Shown here: positions 6,584 through 15,355 of the stretch, piece after piece
How positions within the stretch are numbered: the first letter of the stretch is position 1
How the letters are laid out: each line of letters begins with the position of its first letter
Source of the DNA: Paenibacillus polysaccharolyticus
GTDB taxonomy: Bacteria > Bacillota > Bacilli > Paenibacillales > Paenibacillaceae
DNA: 55,896 bases
Assembly (NCBI RefSeq): GCF_900102085.1
Contig: NZ_FMVM01000029.1
Coordinates: 1-55,896, forward strand
Reading direction: 5' to 3'
The notes under the pieces: generated by a model
The model's database searches: none
Seen by the model: the letters and a program-made list of their open reading frames with translations, nothing else
Told to the model about the DNA's origin: nothing
Position numbers and translations under genes: made by a program

Positions 6584-7816
6584 TCAGAATGCCCAGTTTC
6601 CATTCACGAAGATCGGTTCTTCCGCACCCTTCGAAGTGACACCATTGATGTTCATCTCACCGGAACCGATCATGAAATCAACGTGAGTCAGACTCGAGTT
6701 CATGCCATGTTCGATCAACTCTTCCTTAGACATCGTTTTGCCCCCTTCCAGACAGAAAGCATACGCATTTCCGATCGCCAAGTGATTGGATGCATTCTCA
6801 TCAAACAAGGTATTGTAGAACAGAATGTTCGTATCCGAAATTGGAGATTGATGTGGAACAAGGGCAACTTCGCCAAGATAATGTGCGCCTTCATCCATTT
6901 CGACGAGGTTTTTCAGTGCATCAAGCCCTTGTTCAGCAGTGTAATCAACAATGCGTCCATTCTCAAATGTGAGGGAGAAGCCATCAATCAGATTGCCACC
7001 GTAACTAAGCGGTTTTGTGCTGCGAACAGTACCATTCACACCCGTTTTCAGCGGTGCAGTAAATACTTCCTCTGTAGGCATATTGGCAATAAACACATGT
7101 CCTTGCTCGTTTACACTGCCTCCGGATACCCAGATGTGACCTTCGGGAAGTTCGATCGTCAAGTCCGTACCTGGCGCGGTATAGTGAAGTTTTTTATATT
7201 TTTTGCTGTTCAGCAGATTTGCGCGGGAGTCAAGGTTTTGCAGGTGAGTTTTCCATTCAGCGACAGCATCTTTTTCACCAATTCGTACCGTTTTGAAAAT
7301 AACATCCCACAGGCGGTCCACTTGCTGCGCTTCAGGCAGATCCGGGAATACTTTAGCAGCCCATTCAGGAGAAGGGACAGCTACGATGGACCAGCTGAAT
7401 TTATCCGCCATTTGATAGGCACGATATTTCTCCAGCGCTTTGCCGTGCACTTTCTGACTGGTTACGATGCGCTCCTGTGCAACTCCGTTCAGCAGATCCG
7501 GATTTTCCGCGATAACATGCAAGATTGCCGCGCCTTCTTCAACAAGCTCTGTCATTTCAGCTGCGAACCATTTTGGTTCGATCGAGAATGCCTCATCCGG
7601 CGCCAGATCATAGTGAAGTCGAGTAACCGTTTCGTCACTCCAGTTGACTTTGACCCGTTTTGCACCCGTGTTGTACGCAGCCTTAACGATCAATCGTACA
7701 AAATGAGCTGCCGTGATTGGCGCATTTACGACTAACGTCTGACCAGGGTGGACATTGACACCTACTTTGACAGCCAGTTCAGCATATTGTTGCAGATTCG
7801 ATTCAAAATTGTTCAT
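6584..7816 (-). CDS. M29-family aminopeptidase (AmpS/PepS type), copy 2
   Basis: A 410-residue paralogue of the downstream gene, alike along its whole length. It keeps all expected M29 ligands: Glu in PTEEVFTAP, YLGEVALVP, HLAIGNAY and HVDFMIGSG. The start ATG at 7816 has TTGGAGG at a good distance. The copies differ mainly in N-terminal lobe residues and around the substrate-facing loops, which would fit different peptide preferences, though this is inference. It is the first gene of the probable two-gene unit; a 265-base AT-rich gap separates it from the divergently transcribed gene at 8082. Confidence 0.92.
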   Translation of the reverse strand: MNNFESNLQQYAELAVKVGVNVHPGQTLVVNAPITAAHFVRLIVKAAYNTGAKRVKVNWSDETVTRLHYDLAPDEAFSIEPKWFAAEMTELVEEGAAILHVIAENPDLLNGVAQERIVTSQKVHGKALEKYRAYQMADKFSWSIVAVPSPEWAAKVFPDLPEAQQVDRLWDVIFKTVRIGEKDAVAEWKTHLQNLDSRANLLNSKKYKKLHYTAPGTDLTIELPEGHIWVSGGSVNEQGHVFIANMPTEEVFTAPLKTGVNGTVRSTKPLSYGGNLIDGFSLTFENGRIVDYTAEQGLDALKNLVEMDEGAHYLGEVALVPHQSPISDTNILFYNTLFDENASNHLAIGNAYAFCLEGGKTMSKEELIEHGMNSSLTHVDFMIGSGEMNINGVTSKGAEEPIFVNGNWAF

Positions 7817-8081
7817 GCTATTTTTTCCTCCAATGTGATATGAATATCGTAGCTGGCGGTCTATTATAGTCCTCTTTGAAGTTAATGAGGATTCAGCATA
7901 GGGCCTTCATTGAATAATGTATACGTTGCTACGATATATATTGTACAATTAACCAATAATAATTACCAAACAGCTTTGCCAGAAAGTTGGAGAAAAGCAC
8001 CAAAAGAGAGTTTTTTGGACGCTTGAATCGAAGATTTATTGAAGTGAGGCTTTAAACGAGAGATTAAAGGAGAGTATAAAA

Positions 8082-8348
8082 GTGAGTATTGAAATTATTC
8101 GCGCAGAAATGCGTCGTGAGGACGAAAAAAGTTTTGTGGGAAGTACGGTATTCAAGACAGATGGTGGTAAATCCGTATATGAAATTACGTTTATGAGCAA
8201 GAACGGCAAGGACTGGGACTACAGCTTGCACTTCACGGAACAGTCGGGTGATGAGGAAGAGTTGCTGAAAATGGACGAGTTGCTCGAAAATGATGATGAT
8301 TTGTACAATCAATTGCTGGATGCAGCCTTGGATGCTTACCCGGCTTAA
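8082..8348 (+). CDS. Small acidic cytosolic protein, unknown function
   Basis: An 88-residue protein with GTG start at 8082 preceded by AAAGGAGAG. It is strongly acidic in its second half (SGDEEELLKMDELLENDDDLYNQLLDAALDAYP) and has no signal peptide or membrane helix. The N-terminal half looks like a small beta-strand domain (VYEITFMSKNGKDWDYSLHF). I do not recognise a family. It is a single-gene unit closed by a good terminator, which supports it being real. Confidence 0.75.
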   Translation: MSIEIIRAEMRREDEKSFVGSTVFKTDGGKSVYEITFMSKNGKDWDYSLHFTEQSGDEEELLKMDELLENDDDLYNQLLDAALDAYPA

Positions 8349-8396
8349 TGTAAAGTAAATATTCTTGTTCTATTGTCCGAGTTACCTGACTATACT

Positions 8397-8439
8397 AGAC
8401 GGTGTGTGCCCTGGGAAGGGTGTCCGCCGTCTATTTTTA
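8397..8439 (+). terminator. Intrinsic terminator
   Basis: AGACGG (8397-8402) pairs with CCGTCT (8427-8432), with inner TGCCCT/AGGGTG-type pairing, followed by a five-T run. It closes the gene at 8082-8348. Confidence 0.8.
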
Positions 8440-8532
8440 TTTCCGAGATTCCGAATAGATATTCCAGAAAAGGGAAGTCTACGAGATGAACTAAACCAGA
8501 GAGACAATTCGCCTGATGGGAGGTAACCGTGA

Positions 8533-9342
8533 ATGGCATTTGACAATCTGATTACATCAGGAATGACCAGCGTAGAGGAAGTTGCTCCTGATATTTTGAG
8601 CTTGCGTACCCTTTTTGTGAACGTCGTGTTCATTGGAAAACCGGGAAGCAGGAGCTGGGTCCTTGTGGACACAGGAATGTCAAAATTCACGAATCACATT
8701 GTTGATGTGGCAACCGAGCGTTTTCAAGGTCCGCCGTCTGCTATTATTTTAACGCATGGTCATTTTGATCATGTGGGAACGGTAATTGAACTGGAGCAAT
8801 TCTGGGGAGTGCCGGTGTACGCGCATCCACTTGAAATACCTTATCTCACAGGTTTGAAAAATTATCCTCCGGCAGACCCTTCTGTGGGTGGAGGCCTCAT
8901 GGCGCATTTGTCTTTTACGTATCCGAACGAAGCCATTAATCTGGATGATCGGATATTCAGTCTACCCCAAAATCATACGGTGCCCGGCACAAAGGGTTGG
9001 AACTGGATTCATACGCCAGGTCATACACCGGGACATATATCCTTGTTCCGCGAAGCAGATCGATTACTGATTGCGGGTGATGCAATCATCTCGGTCAAAC
9101 AGGAGTCGCTCTGGAGTGTTCTGCTTCAGGACAAACAGTTACACGGCCCTCCGGCGTATTTTACAACGGATTGGGAGGAAGCGCATGAATCGGTTCAGCG
9201 TATCAGGCAACTGGAGCCGAGAACGGTTGTGACAGGGCATGGACATGTGTTAAGCGGGGAGATGTTACATGAATCACTCCGGCATCTCGACATGCATTTT
9301 GAAGAAGATACGGTACCCAAGCAGGGTAAGTATGTAGAATGA
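8533..9342 (+). CDS. Metallo-beta-lactamase-fold hydrolase
   Basis: A 269-residue MBL-superfamily protein. The metal motif HGHFDH is at residues 75-80 (His75, His77, Asp79, His80). Later ligands are in THTPGHTPGHIS-type sequence (HTPGHTPGH), IAGDAI and TGHGHVLSG. The fold hydrolyses thioesters, lactones or similar bonds, and this glyoxalase-II-like subgroup has many unassigned substrates. No signal peptide is visible, so it should be cytosolic. The start follows GGGAGG. It has its own terminator and no functionally linked neighbour, so substrate cannot be proposed. Confidence 0.85.
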   Translation: MAFDNLITSGMTSVEEVAPDILSLRTLFVNVVFIGKPGSRSWVLVDTGMSKFTNHIVDVATERFQGPPSAIILTHGHFDHVGTVIELEQFWGVPVYAHPLEIPYLTGLKNYPPADPSVGGGLMAHLSFTYPNEAINLDDRIFSLPQNHTVPGTKGWNWIHTPGHTPGHISLFREADRLLIAGDAIISVKQESLWSVLLQDKQLHGPPAYFTTDWEEAHESVQRIRQLEPRTVVTGHGHVLSGEMLHESLRHLDMHFEEDTVPKQGKYVE

Positions 9343-9404
9343 GAAAACATAGACCGTTACTCGTGAGTGAGTTGAAGAGCGATGAAGACCAACAAAGAGT
9401 GATC

Positions 9405-9436
9405 AAGGCAGCTGATCGTGCAGCTGTCTTTTTGTT
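9405..9436 (+). terminator. Intrinsic terminator
   Basis: AAGGCAGCTG pairs with CAGCTGTCTT (one G-T pair) across a six-base loop and runs into a T tract. It lies about 60 bases after the MBL gene. Confidence 0.7.
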
Positions 9437-9547
9437 TTGCGCTTGCCTGTTTAATTTGTTCTCGATCTCAGATTGTTCTTTTAGGCGCAATCATGATATA
9501 GTCGAGCCGTATAATATAACCTTAGTATGCAGGAGGTACATATAACG

Positions 9548-10558
9548 ATGACACAACAGAATACAGCGTTTGAAGAGCAATTTGGCGGCATTCCCGCGGT
9601 ATGGCTACGCTTTGGTTCATTTGAAGCGGCGGTGATTCCAAGCGTTGGCGCGAACCTGGTAGCTTTTCGGGATACGGAAAAAGGATACAGCTACCTGCGC
9701 GAACCGGATCAGGATCAGATGGATGAATTCATGGCGGCTCCTGCCGTGTACGGTATTCCGATTCTGTCTCCTCCTAATCGATATGAAGACGGTCGTTTCC
9801 CTTGGAATGGAAAAGTCTATCAACTACCGATTAATGAACCCGCGACAGGCAACCATCTGCACGGATTTTTGCATGATGTGGCGTGGACGGTTGAGGGATT
9901 CGGTTCTAATGATCTTGAGAGTTATGTCACACTCAGCCAAAACATTGGAGAAGGCCATGCTTTTTACAAATATTTGCCGTTCACCTTCAGTGTAACGCTT
10001 CGTTACTCTCTGAGCAGTCATGGTCTGCAGCAGCAGTTAATCGTGAACAATACGGGCACAGAATATATGCCGAACCTGTTTGCTTTCCATACAGCAATTA
10101 AAGTTCCTTTTACTCCCGACAGTCAGTCCTCGGATTATACAGCCAAAGTGACGATTGGCCAGCGCCGTGAATTAAACGAGCGTTCGCTACCGACGGGACA
10201 ATTTCAACCGCTTACACCGGAAGAAGAGCAGCTTAAACAGGCCGGAGTTAGTCCGTTTTTTGCAGCGATGGATAACCACTATACCGCTGAGCCGCAAAAT
10301 GGCCGCAATTACATGGAACTTACGGATCATCGTACAGGAGACAAACTGGTATACGATGTGGGTACATCTTATAAACATTGGATGATCTGGAACAACAATG
10401 CCTGCAATGAATTTTTCTGTCCGGAACCACAGATGAATCTGGTTAATGCTCCGAATGTGGAAGGGATTTCCGCAGAAGAGAGTGGTCTCGTTGGATTACA
10501 ACCAGGTGAACTCTATGAACAAACCAGCCGTTTGTATCCGATTGCTGCTCAAAAATAA
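9548..10558 (+). CDS. Aldose 1-epimerase (galactose mutarotase-like) protein
   Basis: A 336-residue protein of the galactose-mutarotase-like fold, which interconverts alpha and beta anomers of aldoses. Expected features are the N-terminal region with PSVGANLVAFRD, the GNHLHGFLHDVAW block carrying the conserved His, a second His in NLFAFHTAIKVPF, and the C-terminal NACNEFFCPEPQ with the general-base-type Glu region. GGAGG at 9531-9535 places the start at ATG 9548; the ATG at 9527 lies upstream of that site. It is a single gene. The sugar is not evident from context. Confidence 0.82.
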   Translation: MTQQNTAFEEQFGGIPAVWLRFGSFEAAVIPSVGANLVAFRDTEKGYSYLREPDQDQMDEFMAAPAVYGIPILSPPNRYEDGRFPWNGKVYQLPINEPATGNHLHGFLHDVAWTVEGFGSNDLESYVTLSQNIGEGHAFYKYLPFTFSVTLRYSLSSHGLQQQLIVNNTGTEYMPNLFAFHTAIKVPFTPDSQSSDYTAKVTIGQRRELNERSLPTGQFQPLTPEEEQLKQAGVSPFFAAMDNHYTAEPQNGRNYMELTDHRTGDKLVYDVGTSYKHWMIWNNNACNEFFCPEPQMNLVNAPNVEGISAEESGLVGLQPGELYEQTSRLYPIAAQK

Positions 10559-10715
10559 AACGGGATAGATTGAACTTGCTTCTGACCTGTTCGTTTTGCG
10601 CTACGCTTACAATTTTGTCGAAAAGGTGAAAACCTGTTCGTAAATCATGTATAATATGACGAGATACACAAGCTTTGTAGAGACCCAGACCAACATTTTG
10701 GAGGAGGACAAGCAA

Positions 10716-12104
10716 GTGGAATACCGCATTGAGAGAGATACGTTAGGCGAAATGAAAGTACCAGCCGACAGGCTGTGGGGCGCTCAGACGCAGCGCAGTA
10801 AGGAAAATTTCCCTATTGGACGCGAGCATATGCCGATGGAATTGGTGCGAGCTCTCGCCATTTTGAAGAAAAGTGCTGCGGCCAGTAATCATAAATTAGG
10901 CAAATTATCAGCGGCGAAAGCAGATGCGATTGCTTATGCTGCTGATGAAATTATTGCAGGACGTATTGATGATCACTTCCCACTCGTGGTATGGCAGACG
11001 GGTAGCGGTACTCAATCCAACATGAACGTGAATGAAGTTATTGCTAACCTGGGTAACCAGCTGCTGGAGCAAAAAGGTAAAGAAGAGCGCCTACATCCGA
11101 ATGATGATGTTAATATGTCGCAAAGCTCCAATGACACCTTCCCAACAGCGCTGCATGTCGCGGGCGTTCTTGCGGTGGAGGATCAGTTGCTGCCAGCAAT
11201 TGCGGTGTTGAAAGCGACTTTTGCGGAAAAAGTGGAAGCATTTAAGGATATCATCAAAATTGGACGTACTCACCTTCAGGATGCAACGCCGATTACGCTT
11301 GGCCAAGAGATTAGCGGCTGGGAAGCTATGCTCGGTAAGAGTGAACGTATGATCCGCGAAAGCGTAGAGTACATGAAGGAACTTGCGATTGGGGGTACGG
11401 CTGTAGGAACCGGGATTAACGCGCATCCTGACTTCGGTGATCTTACAGCTAAGGAGATTGGTAAGCATACAGGTAAAGATTTCGTATCTGCGCCGAACAA
11501 ATTCCACGCTCTGACCAGCCATGATGAAGTGGTGTATGCTCACGGTGCAGTAAAAGCGCTTGCAGCGGATATGATGAAAATTGCCAATGACGTACGCTGG
11601 CTCGCAAGCGGTCCACGTAGCGGTCTCGGTGAGATTCGTATCCCTGAGAACGAGCCGGGCAGCTCGATTATGCCAGGTAAAGTGAATCCGACACAGAGCG
11701 AAGCGATCACGATGGTTGTGACACAAGTGATGGGTAACGATGCGGCGATTGGATTCGCGGCAAGCCAAGGTAATTTTGAACTGAACGTATTCAAACCTGT
11801 CATCATTTATAACTTCCTGCAGTCTGTACAGTTGCTCGCTGACTCCATCGTTGCATTTAATGACAAATGTGCTGTGGGTATTGAGCCGAACCTGGATCAG
11901 ATCAAACACAATCTGGATAACTCGCTTATGCTGGTCACTGCACTCAATCCTCATATTGGATATGAGAATGCAGCTAAAATTGCTAAACTTGCACATAAAG
12001 AAGGTTTGTCCCTGAAGGAAGCTGCGTTACAAACCGGACTTCTTACAGAGGAACAATTCGATCAATATGTAGACCCGGCTAAAATGATTGCACCAAAGGC
12101 TTAA
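10716..12104 (+). CDS. fumC: Class II fumarate hydratase
   Basis: A 462-residue fumarase of the aspartase/fumarase superfamily, which hydrates fumarate to L-malate in the TCA cycle as a cytosolic homotetramer. The sequence from VEYRIERDTLGEMKVPADRLWGAQTQ matches the Bacillus subtilis fumarase start and gives the same length. The superfamily signature GSSIMPGKVNP carries the catalytic serine near residue 316, and TGSGTQSNMNVNEV and GRTHLQDATP are the other conserved blocks. The GTG at 10716 is preceded by GGAGGAGG, so it is favoured over an upstream in-frame ATG at 10647. It is monocistronic with a terminator downstream. Confidence 0.95.
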   Translation: MEYRIERDTLGEMKVPADRLWGAQTQRSKENFPIGREHMPMELVRALAILKKSAAASNHKLGKLSAAKADAIAYAADEIIAGRIDDHFPLVVWQTGSGTQSNMNVNEVIANLGNQLLEQKGKEERLHPNDDVNMSQSSNDTFPTALHVAGVLAVEDQLLPAIAVLKATFAEKVEAFKDIIKIGRTHLQDATPITLGQEISGWEAMLGKSERMIRESVEYMKELAIGGTAVGTGINAHPDFGDLTAKEIGKHTGKDFVSAPNKFHALTSHDEVVYAHGAVKALAADMMKIANDVRWLASGPRSGLGEIRIPENEPGSSIMPGKVNPTQSEAITMVVTQVMGNDAAIGFAASQGNFELNVFKPVIIYNFLQSVQLLADSIVAFNDKCAVGIEPNLDQIKHNLDNSLMLVTALNPHIGYENAAKIAKLAHKEGLSLKEAALQTGLLTEEQFDQYVDPAKMIAPKA

Positions 12105-12167
12105 AAGGCTTAAACTGATTTTAAATTCCTATATTGTGTCAATTATAAATATCTATGAATAAAGTCC

Positions 12168-12200
12168 CGGAAAAGCGGCCTGCAAAGCAGGTCGTTTTTC
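12168..12200 (+). terminator. Intrinsic terminator after fumC
   Basis: AAAAGCGGCCTGC pairs with GCAGGTCGTTTTT around AAA, with the T run overlapping the 3' arm. It lies about 65 bases after the fumC stop. Confidence 0.75.
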
Positions 12201-12310
12201 TTATGTAATCACATATTTTTCTTGTCAGCTGATATCTATACATATAAAATACTAATGCAACAGATTTCATGCAACGATTCAGCATTCGTCTATATTTGGA
12301 GGGTTTCACG

Positions 12311-15079
12311 TTGTCTAAAACGAGAAGATTTACGATACGCTCCAAAATTGTATTGGGCTATCTTGTGGTTGTGCTCTTATTTGGTGTAGTGCTACTGATC
12401 CTTTCGGCCCAAATCGATGTGTTGCAGAAGGAAAATGATTTTATTAGTCATCATGATCTGGACGTACATAATCTGACCAACGCGATTGAGAAAAACGTAC
12501 TCGATATGGAAACGGGACAGCGCGGGTTCATGCTTACCGGAAAGGAAAGTTATCTGCAACCTTATGATCAAGGTCTTTCCGAGTGGAATACGAATTACGA
12601 TCAGTTATACGCCTTGATTAGCGATAATCCGGCACAACAGCAAAACTTGCAAAATATTAAATCCCATATCAACCGTTGGATTGAAATTGCTGGTGAACGA
12701 TCCGTACTGCTCAAGAAGGAAGGCGATCAGGATAAGGTTCTCGCTTTTTTTCAGTCCGATCCGGGGAAAACGGAAATCGATCTGCTTCGCTCCCAGCTGG
12801 CTACCTTCCGCAACACCGAAATTTTGCTTACAGAAGCTAGGGTGACGGATTTGGCGAACCGGAGTTCAACTTTGCTGACAATCATGTACACCTTGTGGGG
12901 TCTGATTGCAGCACTATCCATCGCCGCGGCTTTCATTGTATCAGGCAACATTGTTAGAACGCTTCAAGAGGTAAAGCACACGATTAGCGATATTTCCAGA
13001 GGCGGTAACCTCAAACAGCGGATACGTGTAAGAACACGGGATGAAGTCGCTGATCTCGCACATGAAGCGAATCAACTACTGGATGAAGTGCAGGAGCAAA
13101 ACCGGGTGAAGGATCAACTTACAGGTGTTGCTACTCTTTTCCAAAACCCTACCACATTAGAAGGTTTATCACGTTTGTTCCTGAGTGAACTTGCAACGAT
13201 GTTGGAGATTCCGTACAGCGTGTTGTATCACTGGAAGGACAATCGGTTGTTTCGGGTGGCAGCCTATGCAGGAGATGGGGAGAAGGAACACTCGCTCGGG
13301 AAAATATCACTTGTCCCTGGTGAAGGGTTAGTCGGTCAAAGTGCGATTGAGCAACGGGTGTTACGAATGAATGATTTACCGCAGAATTACATTCGCATCT
13401 CGTCCGGTCTGGGCCATGCCTCAGCGAGTTCGCTTACCGTTGTACCCATCCTGTTTGAAGGAAAGACCGTTGCTGTCGTAGAACTCGCTTCCATGAAGCC
13501 ATTAACCGAGAAGGCCATGGAGTTGATCAAGGAATTAACGGTCATTTTCGGTGTTTCGCTTCATTCTACAGTTACGCGAATGGAACTACAGCACCTTTAC
13601 GATGAATCACAAGTACTGAACGAAGAGTTACAGGCACAATCCGAGAAGCTGCAGCTTCAAACCGAGGAGATGCAATCTCAGACAGAAGAATTGCAGATGC
13701 AAACGGAAGAGTTATATATGTTAAATGAACGCTTGGAGAGTCAGAAGGGCACGGCTGAGAATGCGGTCCAAGAACTTGCAGCAACTGCGCATCAGCTGCG
13801 AATCAGTTCGGGATACAAATCCGAATTTCTGGCTAATATGTCGCATGAGCTGCGCACACCTCTGAACAGCATGTTGATTCTGTCCGAGATATTGGCGGAA
13901 AACAAACATCATCATTTGAGCGGTGAGGAGCAGAACTATGCAGCCGTTATTCACAGATCGGGCAAAGACTTACTTAACTTGATTAACGATATTCTCGATC
14001 TGTCGAAGGTTGAGGCTGGACAGATGGAAGTGGAATTTGATGATGTTTACCTCGACACGTTGCCTGAAGTGATGAATCAGTATTTCTTGAAAACGGCTGA
14101 ACAGAAAAAAATAGATTTTCGTATTCAGCTACAAGGTCCTCTTCCGGCTACGATTGAAACCGATGAAATGCGGATGCATCAGATTCTTAGAAATCTGCTC
14201 TCGAATGCGTTTAAGTTCACCAGCACAGGGGAAGTGGCACTAACCATTTCTCAGGTGCGTCTGACTGACCCTGAACACGCCGGTCAAGAAACCGAAGTCA
14301 TTGCTTTTTCCGTTAGTGATACGGGGATCGGTATTGCGGAGGATAAACTTCTCCAGATCTTTGAGGCATTCAAACAGGCTGATGGAGCAACGGCGCGTAA
14401 ATATGGCGGTACGGGGCTAGGGCTGTCCATTTCTCAATCACTGGCTTCATTACTTGGCGGTTCAATTTCGGCAACGAGCCGATTGGGCCAAGGCAGTGTG
14501 TTTACGCTGTTTCTTCCGCTGTATAGAAAAGGTCACGAGGTTCCGCAGGAGGAGCAAAGTTCAAGATTGTTTGTTTATGAGACAGTTGGTGCTACAGCAG
14601 AAGAACGTATCAACACTTCATCACCTCATGTGGAGCCGGAACTGAAGAATATGGAGATTTTGCTAACGCCTTTGGAAGAATCGTTATTCAGGGATCGACA
14701 GATTCTTGTCGTGGATGATGACATTCGTAACGTATATGCGCTTGCAAATGCATTGGAGCAATATGGTATGCAAGTGACCTCTGCTCAGAATGGAACGGAA
14801 TGTCTGGAGCTGTTAGAGCAGGGAGGTCTCAGACCGGATGTTATTCTTATGGATATCATGATGCCAGAACTGGATGGATATGAAACCACCCGTCGGATTC
14901 GAGAGAAACTCGGTCTGACCCAGATTCCCATCATTGCACTCACAGCAAAAGCGATGAAAGAAGACCGGGAGAAATGTATCGCTGCCGGAGCCACGGACTA
15001 TCTCAGTAAACCATTGAATATCAAAGATGTATTATCCCGTATGAAATTATGGATGAGTCACGAAAAAATGGAGATTTGA
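12311..15079 (+). CDS. Hybrid sensor histidine kinase/response regulator (CHASE3-HAMP-GAF-HisKA-HATPase-REC)
   Basis: A 922-residue membrane kinase. TM1 lies near 12-34, then a CHASE3 sensor with the hallmark DMETGQRGFMLTGKESYLQ, TM2 near 185-212, HAMP, and a GAF domain (about 280-430). A coiled region of repeated QTEELQ-type units follows. The HisKA phosphoacceptor is His512 in SHELRTP. The ATP-binding domain shows NLLSNAFKF, SDTGIGIA and GGTGLGLS. The C-terminal receiver has Asp848 in LMDIMMPELDG. It should autophosphorylate on His512 and pass phosphate to its own receiver. No Hpt domain or partner regulator is adjacent, so the output is unknown. The TTG at 12311 has GGAGGG 7 bases upstream and is preferred to ATG 12269. 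Confidence 0.92.
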   Translation: MSKTRRFTIRSKIVLGYLVVVLLFGVVLLILSAQIDVLQKENDFISHHDLDVHNLTNAIEKNVLDMETGQRGFMLTGKESYLQPYDQGLSEWNTNYDQLYALISDNPAQQQNLQNIKSHINRWIEIAGERSVLLKKEGDQDKVLAFFQSDPGKTEIDLLRSQLATFRNTEILLTEARVTDLANRSSTLLTIMYTLWGLIAALSIAAAFIVSGNIVRTLQEVKHTISDISRGGNLKQRIRVRTRDEVADLAHEANQLLDEVQEQNRVKDQLTGVATLFQNPTTLEGLSRLFLSELATMLEIPYSVLYHWKDNRLFRVAAYAGDGEKEHSLGKISLVPGEGLVGQSAIEQRVLRMNDLPQNYIRISSGLGHASASSLTVVPILFEGKTVAVVELASMKPLTEKAMELIKELTVIFGVSLHSTVTRMELQHLYDESQVLNEELQAQSEKLQLQTEEMQSQTEELQMQTEELYMLNERLESQKGTAENAVQELAATAHQLRISSGYKSEFLANMSHELRTPLNSMLILSEILAENKHHHLSGEEQNYAAVIHRSGKDLLNLINDILDLSKVEAGQMEVEFDDVYLDTLPEVMNQYFLKTAEQKKIDFRIQLQGPLPATIETDEMRMHQILRNLLSNAFKFTSTGEVALTISQVRLTDPEHAGQETEVIAFSVSDTGIGIAEDKLLQIFEAFKQADGATARKYGGTGLGLSISQSLASLLGGSISATSRLGQGSVFTLFLPLYRKGHEVPQEEQSSRLFVYETVGATAEERINTSSPHVEPELKNMEILLTPLEESLFRDRQILVVDDDIRNVYALANALEQYGMQVTSAQNGTECLELLEQGGLRPDVILMDIMMPELDGYETTRRIREKLGLTQIPIIALTAKAMKEDREKCIAAGATDYLSKPLNIKDVLSRMKLWMSHEKMEI

Positions 15080-15138
15080 ACGAATCCGCATTGCTGGATT
15101 TAAAATGCTAAGCATAAAATATTTATTTAAAATGTTTC

Positions 15139-15198
15139 AAACCTATGCCCATGACAGCATGATGATGCTGCCTTGAGGACATAGGTTTATTTTTTTCT
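15139..15198 (+). terminator. Intrinsic terminator after the hybrid kinase
   Basis: AAACCTATG (15139-15147) pairs with CATAGGTTT (15180-15188); an inner hairpin CAGCAT/ATGCTG caps it and a T run follows. Confidence 0.8.
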
Positions 15199-15312
15199 CA
15201 TGTAAGTTTCTTTATGGAAATTGATGTTATAATACTTAACAAACAATCAAAGGTTCTCTATTTTTTATTTCGAAATCGGTGGGGTTACGAAGCCTAAAGG
15301 TCATTGTGAACG

Positions 15313-15328
15313 ATTTGTTTACACAAAT
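15313..15328 (+). promoter_or_regulatory. Inverted repeat upstream of the pucR-like gene
   Basis: ATTTGT and ACAAAT flank four bases, 13 bases before the ribosome site of the regulator at 15356. A TATAAT lies at about 15229, so the repeat would be in the leader or over a nearer promoter. It could be an autoregulatory operator; this is inference from position only. Confidence 0.35.
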
Positions 15329-15355
15329 GTGTTAAATATATGGGAGGTCATGTCC

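Noticed and set aside
6683..7735. Long open frame opposite the second M29 gene (plus strand, about 350 codons)
   Set aside because: It lies entirely antisense to a clear aminopeptidase gene, has no ribosome site or recognisable motif, and is rich in Cys, Phe and Arg as expected from reading a coding strand backwards.
11091..11996. 301-codon open frame antisense to fumC
   Set aside because: No family, no ribosome site, and fully covered by the well-supported fumarase gene.
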